Below, one piece after another: positions 1 to 5,520 of a DNA stretch of 6,838 nt; positions within the stretch are counted from its first letter, which is position 1; every line of letters starts with the position of its first letter. The notes under the pieces are model-generated. The model was not told the origin of the DNA, ran no database searches, and saw only the letters and a program-made list of their open reading frames with translations. The translations under genes and the position numbers were made by a program. The DNA is from an uncultured Chloroflexota bacterium (GTDB taxonomy: Bacteria; Chloroflexota; Limnocylindria; Limnocylindrales; Limnocylindraceae), in contig CAJARA010000115.1 in assembly GCA_903944295.1 (NCBI GenBank), positions 1 through 6,838 on the forward strand, in the 5' to 3' direction.

Positions 1-64
1 AGCCGACCGCCTCCGAGAGGGAGGTGATCAACGGGAGCAGGATCAGGTCAAGCCCTGCGAGCAT
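1..64 (-). CDS. Possible 5' end of a divergent membrane protein (partial, weak)
   Basis: Read on the minus strand from an ATG at 64-62, the frame is open to the window edge and gives 21 residues, MLAGLDLILLPLITSLSEAVG up to the cut, a hydrophobic run that could be a first membrane helix. Nineteen of the 21 codons end in G or C. Six nucleotides before the ATG is CACGCT, one base from the TACGCT box at the same spacing before four genes elsewhere in this window. The same frame stays open further upstream of this ATG but contains no other ATG, GTG or TTG. The plus strand is also open here, so the coding strand is uncertain. No family is recognisable from so few residues. Confidence 0.3.
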   Translation of the reverse strand, partial: MLAGLDLILLPLITSLSEAVG

Positions 65-106
65 GCCTATAGCGTGCCAGAGATCGCCCCCGAGCGAGCG
101 GTTCGC

Positions 107-112
107 TATGAT
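107..112 (+). promoter_or_regulatory. -10 box TATGAT of a leaderless promoter
   Basis: TATGAT lies exactly 6 nt before the ATG at 119. This is the spacing expected when transcription starts at or next to the A of the start codon, as in leaderless genes of Actinomycetota, Deinococcota and similar groups. No convincing -35 hexamer and no Shine-Dalgarno sequence precede the ATG. The box decides the start: 119 rather than the in-frame GTG at 74. Confidence 0.55.
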
Positions 113-118
113 CTGCGC

Positions 119-445
119 ATGACGCTCTTTACGCTCCCGTTCACGAATCCGATCGAGTTCTTCATCTCACTCGCCATTGGCGGGGGGTTCGTCTACATCT
201 TCCAGAAGTCCGCCATGAGCCAGGAGCAGCGCGAAACGAAGTGGGTGAAGCGCTTCATTACCGGACCAAACTCCAAGGTGATCTGGGGCGCCGCATGGAT
301 CGCGTGGGCTGTTGTCTTCGGTCTGATCCTCGGCACCTTCACGGACAAGACCGCCGCCTCTGCCTACGGCTCAGTCGGCCTTGTTGCCATGTTCTCTGGC
401 TTCTTCGTGATGATGGGCTTCATCTGGGCCACCATCGGCGAATAG
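119..445 (+). CDS. Small three-helix membrane protein, function unknown
   Basis: The protein has 108 residues and I do not recognise the family. Three hydrophobic segments are visible, at about residues 11-28, 54-72 and 82-105. A charged loop at 34-53 (SQEQRETKWVKRF) separates the first two. The strongly basic loop between helices 1 and 2 suggests that this loop is cytoplasmic, by the positive-inside rule, with the N-terminus outside. There is no lipobox, no metal-binding motif and no cysteine. The frame could start at a GTG at 74, but the 15 extra residues are charged and that GTG has neither a ribosome site nor a promoter box, whereas ATG 119 follows a TATGAT box at leaderless spacing. Paralog A of the ATP-grasp genes begins 33 nt downstream on the same strand, so the two may be co-transcribed. 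A role in envelope biology is only a guess from position. Confidence 0.75.
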   Translation: MTLFTLPFTNPIEFFISLAIGGGFVYIFQKSAMSQEQRETKWVKRFITGPNSKVIWGAAWIAWAVVFGLILGTFTDKTAASAYGSVGLVAMFSGFFVMMGFIWATIGE

Positions 446-478
446 CGTCAACACGCACGACGCACCAAACGTTCACTG

Positions 479-1504
479 ATGACACCGGGTCGTGGTCCAA
501 ACCAACCGCGATTTCCACTCTCACTTATTCATCCACTCGGACCACTGTTCCGCCGACTGCCACTCTCGCTACGAAGGCACCTGCTGTATCTTCGACATCA
601 TCAGCAGTGGGGCAACTTTAGAAATCCAAAGAAATACACAGAGAAGATCCAATGGCGCATTCTTCATGACCGACGTGATCTCATTGCACTAACGTGTGAC
701 AAGGCTGCATCCAAGGCGTACGTCAACCAGATCATTGCGCAGGATCCTCGAGCCCGTGACTTGCGGGTCGCTCAAATTACATGGACATCAAAAGACAACC
801 GCTCCCTGCGTGATCACCTGAAGCAGAATGATTCCCCGCAGGTACTTAAGCCGAACCACTCTTCCGGGCGGTATGCATTCATTGGGAGCTCGGACCAAAC
901 ACCATCAATAGAGGAGCTTACGCGCCTAGTTTCAGCTTGGGCGCAACCCGACGAGGAGAGTGAAGTCTTCGGGCACTGGGGATATAGCCAAGCACGTGTC
1001 GGGGTATTGTCCGAAGAGCGAATAGGCAGACTTGAAGGCAACCTTGTAGAGATTCGCTGTGCAACGTTTTCCGGTGAGCCGATTTCTTACGTTGTCACGA
1101 CAAATGTTTACACAAGAGATCAGATCTCGATCGCGTACGACGCGGACTTCAATAGGATGAAGATTGGATTCAAGACGGAAGTGCAGGCACACCAAGTTGG
1201 CGCACTTGAGCAACTTTCAGAGGAGCGCCGAAAAGAACTTGTAGGAATCATTCGGGCGGTGTCAGCGCCGTTTGATCACGTTCGAGTAGACATCTATGAC
1301 GACGGAAATGCCTTTTGGTTTGGAGAGCTCACCTCGTATCCATCTAGCGGCGCCCTGACATATACGTCAGAGGTGGAGCGGAGGAGAGGGGACATATGGA
1401 AGCTTCCGCCTACCGGCCCAGACGGATTTGTCACCGATGACACCAGTCAAGCGGCTGATATCTGGTGCCAGAGCAGGACTACACCTCTCAGGTCAGGCCA
1501 CTAA
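479..1504 (+). CDS. TupA-like ATP-grasp protein (paralog A)
   Basis: A 341-residue protein that matches, from memory of the family, TupA-like ATP-grasp enzymes (Pfam ATPgrasp_TupA), which are linked to cell-surface polymer synthesis such as teichuronopeptide. Such enzymes are expected to use ATP to join a carboxylate to an amine. Visible motifs: EKIQWR at 55-60; DK at 74-75; the nucleotide-binding strand and loop VLKPNHSSGR at 122-131; the hinge EER at 179-181; EIR at 191-193; and the metal-binding pair VRVD (D271) and FGELT (E283). It is cytoplasmic, with no signal peptide or membrane helix. The start is set by alignment with paralogs B-D, which share GP-QPR-PL-LIHPLGPLFR from residue 6. It has no Shine-Dalgarno site; the only promoter-like string is a weak TAGCGT at 443-448. 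It is the most divergent of the four: its 30-residue tail after LP at 309-310 is unrelated to theirs, and its codons are less GC-rich. The substrate is unknown. Confidence 0.85.
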   Translation: MTPGRGPNQPRFPLSLIHPLGPLFRRLPLSLRRHLLYLRHHQQWGNFRNPKKYTEKIQWRILHDRRDLIALTCDKAASKAYVNQIIAQDPRARDLRVAQITWTSKDNRSLRDHLKQNDSPQVLKPNHSSGRYAFIGSSDQTPSIEELTRLVSAWAQPDEESEVFGHWGYSQARVGVLSEERIGRLEGNLVEIRCATFSGEPISYVVTTNVYTRDQISIAYDADFNRMKIGFKTEVQAHQVGALEQLSEERRKELVGIIRAVSAPFDHVRVDIYDDGNAFWFGELTSYPSSGALTYTSEVERRRGDIWKLPPTGPDGFVTDDTSQAADIWCQSRTTPLRSGH

Positions 1505-1539
1505 CCACCGAGGAACTGCGCCGACCCTAGGCGGCCAGG

Positions 1540-3219
1540 TTACTCAGCAGGCTGGATGCACACTTCGGGTGAGAGGAATGAACCCCAAATTCCACTCCAC
1601 GGCATGAATGTGGAAGTACGCCCAACATGAAGTGGGTGCGCGCAATCCCAAATTGATGCGTAAGTGTCGACCACGTCCGTAGCATCGAGCATCGCGCCGT
1701 TGTGGAAGCGGACGCCTTCTCGCAGGGCGCACGTCCAGGTGAGAAGGTCGCTTGAAACAGTGCACGATGTGGCGAGCCGAGGCTCTGCAATTGCGGTGCC
1801 CGTGGCGAAGCCGTAGAGCCCCTCCCCGATCTGTGCGCAAGCCCGAATTGATTCAAAATCGGCCTCGTCTGCACAGTAGAGCCCCGCAGGTTCAGCGCCT
1901 TGGACAAAGACGAGCTTATCGCGACCCATCGGTGCCATCGCCGCAAAATTTTCAAGTAGAAGTGGGCTTGTGTGTGCGCCGTCTACATCAGCGCGATAGG
2001 CAACTGCCGAGCCGCCATGCGCAATGATCACGAACGGGACCAGCTCCTTGATCGTCTTGTTGACCTCAGCGTAGATCCCCTTTCGTCGTGCAGGATCAGC
2101 GGTGATCGATGCTTCAAGGGCGAGTGCATCAAGAGACTCGTAGGTGGCGCCGAGCGTTGGGCCCGCGTCGCGGCCGAACTGTCCGAGGACGAAGTTGAGC
2201 GTGTCTGGGTAGTCTGGGACCCAGGCAAACAGGAAGAGACCTGAAATCTTTCCGCTAAGGACGTTGTCAAAGTAAGTGGTTGGCTCTTGTACGTCGATGG
2301 TTGCGCTGATCCCAATCGCCGCAAGCTGCGCCTGAAGATCTGTTGCCACCGCCTGTGGGTTCGGAAGGTATGAGCGAACTACATCGCGAAGCGAAATTGA
2401 GGTGCTGAAACCATTCGGGTAGCCGGCTTCGGCGAGGAGGGCCTTCGCACGATCAATATCCTGCTCGTACCAGGCGTCACCTTCGCAGGCGAATTCAAGC
2501 CCGCACGGAATGAAGTGAGACGCTACCGCGGAACCAGCAGGATAGAACGCGTCAACAATCCGTTGTCGATTAAGTGCCAGCGCCACTGCAGTTCGCACCC
2601 GGACGTCATCAAACGGTGGGTAAGCGTTGCTCATGCCAAGGTACATCGTGTTCAGCGCAACGCGTGAGATAAGTGAAAGAGAAGTGTCGGCGGCGATTGC
2701 AGCGGCGTCATCTGGTGAGGCGTTGTCAATACCGTCAACAGTGCCCGACTGAAGTGCAACGAGCCGTGCGGCAGCATCTTGCTGCCACTGGAGCACAGCG
2801 GTTGATGTCGCTGCCTTACTGCCCCAATAGTCATTAAACCGCTCCAACACGATCTGTTCACCAAGCTCCCACGCTCCCAAGCTCCAAGGACCAGTCCCGT
2901 TGGGTTCCTTCACAATCTGACCGTCGGCTGCATGTGCGGTGAGGTAGCCCGAATCTTGAATGTTGAAGTTTGCAAGGGAGACCTTCTGGATAAAGCCTGG
3001 ATCCGGTGCGCACAGCTGGAACTCAACGGTGAGTTCGTCAACAGAGCGAATCTGCGCAAGTCCACCCACGCCGTCTGCGCATTCAATTGGTCCAGCTGCA
3101 GGCCAGCTCTTGGGGGCGTAGGAGATGCTCTCCGCTGCAGGAGCGGACGACCCTCCACACGCCGCCGCAATTAACACGAACACCGCTGATACCAAGGTGA
3201 ACCGGGGGATGCGCAACAT
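1540..3219 (-). CDS. Family 5 peptide-binding lipoprotein, circularly permuted
   Basis: A 559-residue extracytoplasmic solute-binding lipoprotein of the SBP_bac_5 (DppA/OppA-like) family, expected to capture peptides or similar solutes for an ABC importer. Residues 1-20 form a lipoprotein signal ending in AAA-C21. The order of parts is unusual. Residues 44-430 carry what is normally the middle and end of the fold (DELTVEFQL at 61-69, NGTGPW at 107-112, NDYWG at 129-133, FDDVRVRTAVALALNR at 203-218, AKALLAEAGYPNGF at 258-271). Residues 435-548 then carry the normal beginning (DKLVFVQGAEP, LTWTCALREGVRFHNG, DATDVVDTYASIWD). Each part occurs once and together they make one full domain. Ten cysteines besides C21 suggest disulfides. 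ATG 3219 is preferred over GTG 3255 because a GAGGAG site precedes it and because it gives a standard signal peptide. No permease or ATPase gene is adjacent. It converges with paralog A (35-nt gap with no clear terminator) and diverges from paralog B. Confidence 0.9.
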   Translation of the reverse strand: MLRIPRFTLVSAVFVLIAAACGGSSAPAAESISYAPKSWPAAGPIECADGVGGLAQIRSVDELTVEFQLCAPDPGFIQKVSLANFNIQDSGYLTAHAADGQIVKEPNGTGPWSLGAWELGEQIVLERFNDYWGSKAATSTAVLQWQQDAAARLVALQSGTVDGIDNASPDDAAAIAADTSLSLISRVALNTMYLGMSNAYPPFDDVRVRTAVALALNRQRIVDAFYPAGSAVASHFIPCGLEFACEGDAWYEQDIDRAKALLAEAGYPNGFSTSISLRDVVRSYLPNPQAVATDLQAQLAAIGISATIDVQEPTTYFDNVLSGKISGLFLFAWVPDYPDTLNFVLGQFGRDAGPTLGATYESLDALALEASITADPARRKGIYAEVNKTIKELVPFVIIAHGGSAVAYRADVDGAHTSPLLLENFAAMAPMGRDKLVFVQGAEPAGLYCADEADFESIRACAQIGEGLYGFATGTAIAEPRLATSCTVSSDLLTWTCALREGVRFHNGAMLDATDVVDTYASIWDCAHPLHVGRTSTFMPWSGIWGSFLSPEVCIQPAE

Positions 3220-3227
3220 TCTGACGT

Positions 3228-3233
3228 CTCCTC
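3228..3233 (-). promoter_or_regulatory. Shine-Dalgarno site GAGGAG of the lipoprotein gene
   Basis: On the minus strand GAGGAG lies 8 nt before the ATG at 3219. It is the only well-formed ribosome site among the starts in this window, and it fixes this ATG over the upstream in-frame GTG at 3255. The lipoprotein gene therefore has a led mRNA, unlike the ATP-grasp genes. Confidence 0.75.
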
Positions 3234-3255
3234 GCTCTACGTATTCCGCACGCAC

Positions 3256-3280
3256 ATGCGCAAACGGATCTGTTGCGCAT
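3256..3280. promoter_or_regulatory. Perfect 8-bp inverted repeat, candidate operator
   Basis: ATGCGCAA at 3256-3263 and its exact complement TTGCGCAT at 3273-3280 are separated by 9 nt, giving 17 nt between arm centres. It sits just downstream of the lipoprotein -10 candidate, overlapping it by two bases, and 37 nt before the start codon. That position suits a repressor operator. It could instead fold as a hairpin in the 5' untranslated RNA. There is no T-run, so it is not a terminator. Confidence 0.45.
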
Positions 3281-3284
3281 CATA
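3279..3284 (-). promoter_or_regulatory. -10 candidate TATGAT for the lipoprotein gene
   Basis: On the minus strand TATGAT occurs 59 nt before the ATG at 3219 and is identical to the box before the gene at 119. It would give a leader of roughly 50 nt containing the inverted repeat and the Shine-Dalgarno site. No good -35 match is seen 16-18 nt upstream. Confidence 0.45.
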
Positions 3285-3327
3285 TCGCACGGGTAAGAGG
3301 GCGCTAGAAGTCCGGGCCAGGCACTGA

Positions 3328-3387
3328 TCCGCCGAGTCCGTCGGCACGCTCATGGATCAGCTTGAGCAAGGTACGCTGCAAGCATGA
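3328..3387 (+). other. Short reading frame ending like a paralog tail (possible remnant)
   Basis: Directly before paralog B a frame opens after a TGA at 3325-3327. It ends ...MDQLEQGTLQA with its TGA at 3385-3387, overlapping the ATG of B as ATGA. This copies the arrangement at the B/C, C/D and D/MFS junctions, where each upstream protein ends GTLQ plus one residue. Upstream of about 3368 the similarity to the paralog tails fades. It may be the stump of a lost paralog, an 11-codon coupled leader from ATG 3352, or a by-product of the conserved element itself. I cannot choose between these. Confidence 0.35.
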
Positions 3388-3526
3388 TCGTGCGCGACGG
3401 TCCTAAGCAACCCCGTTATCCGTTGGCGCTGATCCATCCGCTCGGTCCACTCTTTCGGTATCTACCGCTGAGCCTCCGGCGTCACCTCTTGTATCTGCGC
3501 GCGTTGGGGAGATGGGGAAACTTCCG
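3368..3526 (+). repeat. Right half of the junction repeat (start of paralog B)
   Basis: From AAGGTACGCTGCA through the first ~47 codons of paralog B this matches the right half of the junction repeats at 4287 and 5291. A 32-nt stretch around codons 11-21 is identical in B and D. The left half, encoding the paralog tail, is absent here apart from the GTLQ end, so this is the upstream border of the array. Confidence 0.7.
3370..3380 (+). promoter_or_regulatory. GGTACGCTGCA start element of paralog B
   Basis: This is the first of four identical 11-mers, ending 3 nt before the ATG. The inner TACGCT fits the TANNNT -10 consensus and ends 6 nt before the ATG, as expected for a leaderless promoter. 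The AAGG overlapping its left end would be a poor Shine-Dalgarno site because it is 12 nt from the ATG. Here the element lies outside any clear gene, so it is the copy most likely to act as the promoter of the operon. Confidence 0.5.
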
Positions 3527-4379
3527 ATCCCCTCGCCTAGCTGGCGAGAAGGCGCAGTGGCGCATTATCAATGACAGGCGTCCACTCCTCGCATTCGTTG
3601 AAGATAAGTTGGCGAGCAAGGAGTATGTGAAGAGCGCACTGGATAAGGCTGGACTTCTTGAGCTGATTCGGTTTCCAGAGACGTACTGGGTCGGCACTGA
3701 TCTTCGAGAGCTGCAGGCGCTCGCCCACAAGCTCCCAGCACGCTGGGTGCTCAAGCCGAACCACAGCTCAGGACGCTACATCTTGCTTGACAGCAACACC
3801 AAGCCGGTTGACTGGAACACGACCGCTGCGATCAGCGCACGCTGGTTAGAGCGTGACGAGGAGGAGCGTGTGTTCGGACACTGGGCCTACTCACAGGCGC
3901 GCCACCTGCTGATCGCGCAGGAGCGTGTCGGTACTGTAGGCGCGGGTCTCACTGAGCTGAAGGTGGTTAGCACTGGAGGTGAGGCACAGTACTACTTCTA
4001 TGGAGATCGACTCAACCCACATGGCTACTACGAGTGCCACTTTCCAGATGGGACACGCTTCTCTTGGGGAGAGGGCGACGATCCATTCCAGTATTACCCA
4101 GAGATCTCAAACAATGTGCGCCACCTCCTCCTAGACGCGGCACGTGCAATTAGTGCACCATTTGACGAGGTACGCGCCGATTTCTTTCTCTGGGAAGGGA
4201 AACTTTGGGCTGGTGAGATCACGGCCTACGGAGCGTCCGGTCTCACTCGCACCGCTGGAGATATTGACGCTCGCCTCGGCGCAGCATGGCAACTCCCTGA
4301 CCTCACCGCACAGGACCCGCGTGAAGCGGAGTGGCGCGCGCTGCTAGAGGGGACGCCGAAGGGTACGCTGCAAGAATGA
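3384..4379 (+). CDS. TupA-like ATP-grasp protein (paralog B)
   Basis: A 331-residue cytoplasmic protein, first of the tightly linked B-C-D set and likely an ATP-dependent ligase of the same family as paralog A. Motifs: EKAQWR at 55-60; DK at 74-75; the family strand PETYWVGTD at 98-106; nucleotide-binding loop VLKPNHSSGR at 122-131; hinge QER at 179-181, where A and C have EER; ELK at 191-193; and metal-ligand candidates D266 (VRADFF) and E278 (AGEIT). All the expected catalytic positions are filled. The C-terminal tail from D306 to Q330 is shared with C and D and lies outside the ATP-grasp core. It begins at the window's first GGTACGCTGCA element and overlaps C by 4 nt (ATGA), so B and C are probably translationally coupled. 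No substrate can be inferred. Confidence 0.88.
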   Translation: MIVRDGPKQPRYPLALIHPLGPLFRYLPLSLRRHLLYLRALGRWGNFRSPRLAGEKAQWRIINDRRPLLAFVEDKLASKEYVKSALDKAGLLELIRFPETYWVGTDLRELQALAHKLPARWVLKPNHSSGRYILLDSNTKPVDWNTTAAISARWLERDEEERVFGHWAYSQARHLLIAQERVGTVGAGLTELKVVSTGGEAQYYFYGDRLNPHGYYECHFPDGTRFSWGEGDDPFQYYPEISNNVRHLLLDAARAISAPFDEVRADFFLWEGKLWAGEITAYGASGLTRTAGDIDARLGAAWQLPDLTAQDPREAEWRALLEGTPKGTLQE

Positions 4380-4518
4380 TCGTGCGCGACGGACCGAAGC
4401 AACCGCGCTATCCGCTCGCGCTAATCCATCCGCTCGGCCCGCTCTTTCGGCATCTCCCGCTCAGCCTTCGCCGGCACCTGCTCTTCCTGCGCGCGCATAA
4501 GCGATGGGGAAACTTTCG
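4287..4518 (+). repeat. B/C junction repeat (~230 bp)
   Basis: This unit spans the last ~30 codons of B, the ATGA overlap, and the first ~47 codons of C. The C/D junction at 5291-5520 matches it closely throughout, whereas the ~750 bp in the middles of the genes diverge strongly. Differences within the repeat are mostly at third codon positions. The pattern fits tandem duplication followed either by selection on the termini or by gene conversion limited to the junctions. Confidence 0.7.
4362..4372 (+). promoter_or_regulatory. GGTACGCTGCA start element of paralog C
   Basis: This is an exact copy of the 11-mer at 3370, with TACGCT ending 6 nt before the ATG at 4376. It doubles as codons for Gly-Thr-Leu-Gln at the end of B. 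It may be an internal leaderless promoter for C or a conserved coupling sequence. Confidence 0.45.
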
Positions 4519-5383
4519 CAACCCGCGGCTATGGACAGAGAAGATGCAGTGGAGGGTGCTGAACGACCGGCGCGCACTCCTTGTGGTTGCGTCAGACAAA
4601 CTCGCCTCAAAAGCACTGGTCGCGCAGATTGCGAAGAGGCTAAACCTAGCGATTCACCTCCCCGCAACACTCTGGGTAGGGACAGATGTCCGCGAACTAC
4701 AAGCGATCGCAGATCAACTTCCAGCACGATGGGTGCTCAAGCCAAACAGCAGTTCCGGCCGCGTGCGCATCATTGATAGTGCGATCACTCCAATTGACTG
4801 GAACGAGCTAGTGCATGCGGGTATTCAATGGATGCACGAAGACGAAGAGTCTGGCGCGTTTGGACACTGGGGGTATAGCGAGGCACGTCGAGTGCTTATT
4901 GCAGAAGAACGAGTGGGAGGTGGCGATGCCCCACCGCCAGATCTCCGCACGCAGGTCTTCTCTGGCACCGTGCTCCGGTTTGATTGGTCGTCCGGTTATG
5001 GCACGCCACAGCATCATGTTGCCTGCTACGCATCAGATCTGAGAACCCGAGTATTCACGGGCACGACGATCGAAGTGCCGGCGGAGCACCACACCCCTGT
5101 TGATGATTTTACCGAAGACCAACGAGCAGACCTCAAGAAGTTTGTTGACGCAATAGGTAGCGGGACGGATTACCTACGCATTGATGGCTACGTTGATCAA
5201 GGTACGTATTGGTTCGGTGAACTAACCACATACACCGAAGGGGGACTCGGGTACTTCGCAAAGAGCTTCAATGAAGCCGCTGGTGAGCTCTGGCAACTCC
5301 CAGACCTCACCGCACCGGATCCTCGCGAAGCGGAGTGGCGCGCGCTGTTAGCGGGAACGCTGAAGGGTACGCTGCAAAAATGA
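4376..5383 (+). CDS. TupA-like ATP-grasp protein (paralog C)
   Basis: A 335-residue member of the same family. Motifs: EKMQWR at 55-60; DK at 74-75; loop VLKPNSSSGR at 120-129, where Ser replaces the His found in A, B and D; hinge EER at 177-179; DLR at 189-191; metal-ligand candidates D270 (LRID) and E282 (FGELT). The middle is the most altered: residues 181-235 carry GGGDAPPP and two similar stretches, DLRTQVFSGT at 189-198 and DLRTRVFTGT at 221-230. The start at ATG 4376 is chosen because its MIVRDGPKQPR is identical to B and D and because it overlaps the stop of B as ATGA. A longer reading from GTG 4331 would only retranslate the tail of B in another frame. It ends in the shared tail (...GTLQK) and overlaps D by 4 nt. 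The changes in the loop and middle suggest a different substrate from B or D, by inference only. Confidence 0.88.
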   Translation: MIVRDGPKQPRYPLALIHPLGPLFRHLPLSLRRHLLFLRAHKRWGNFRNPRLWTEKMQWRVLNDRRALLVVASDKLASKALVAQIAKRLNLAIHLPATLWVGTDVRELQAIADQLPARWVLKPNSSSGRVRIIDSAITPIDWNELVHAGIQWMHEDEESGAFGHWGYSEARRVLIAEERVGGGDAPPPDLRTQVFSGTVLRFDWSSGYGTPQHHVACYASDLRTRVFTGTTIEVPAEHHTPVDDFTEDQRADLKKFVDAIGSGTDYLRIDGYVDQGTYWFGELTTYTEGGLGYFAKSFNEAAGELWQLPDLTAPDPREAEWRALLAGTLKGTLQK

Positions 5384-5520
5384 TCGTGCGCGACGGACCG
5401 AAGCAACCGCGTTATCCGTTGGCGCTGATCCATCCGCTCGGCCCACTCTTTCGTCATCTTCCTGTTATCTCCCGCCGGCACCTTCTCTATCTCAACGCAT
5501 TTCAACGTTGGGGTAACTTC
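5291..5520 (+). repeat. C/D junction repeat (~230 bp)
   Basis: This is the second complete copy of the unit at 4287-4518: the tail of C, the ATGA overlap and the head of D. Its left half is the most diverged of the three paralog tails (for example LAGTLKGTLQK against LEGTPKGTLQ in B and D). Within the right half, the stretch around codons 11-21 of D is closer to B than to C. Confidence 0.7.
5366..5376 (+). promoter_or_regulatory. GGTACGCTGCA start element of paralog D
   Basis: This is the third exact copy of the 11-mer, with TACGCT ending 6 nt before the ATG at 5380. It also encodes the Gly-Thr-Leu-Gln end of C. Confidence 0.45.

Noticed and set aside
74..118. In-frame GTG 74 as the start of the small membrane protein
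   Set aside because: It would add 15 mostly polar residues, has no ribosome site or promoter box, and ATG 119 is preceded by TATGAT at leaderless spacing.
3..122. Plus-strand open frame ending in TGA overlapping ATG 119
   Set aside because: It is a Ser/Pro/Arg-rich reading with no family resemblance, and it looks like the antisense of the hydrophobic minus-strand frame; G/C at third positions does not separate the two. Not listed as a gene.
932..1213. Minus-strand frame of 93 codons inside paralog A
   Set aside because: It is antisense to a well-conserved coding stretch and has no start signal or recognisable motif.
1505..1539. Hairpin GCCG-CGGC around CCTAGG in the convergent gap as a terminator
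   Set aside because: The stem is only 4 bp and there is no T-run on either strand, so the gap shows no convincing terminator.
1527..1955. Minus-strand frame of 142 codons
   Set aside because: It lies within the lipoprotein gene in another frame, has no family features, and the lipoprotein reading is unmistakable.
3220..3255. GTG 3255 as the start of the lipoprotein
   Set aside because: It would put 12 extra charged residues before the signal peptide, while GAGGAG stands 8 nt before ATG 3219.
4331..4375. GTG 4331 as the start of paralog C (and GTG 5335 for D)
   Set aside because: The extra 15 residues only retranslate the end of the preceding gene in another frame. The downstream ATGs give identical N-termini in B, C and D and ATGA overlaps.
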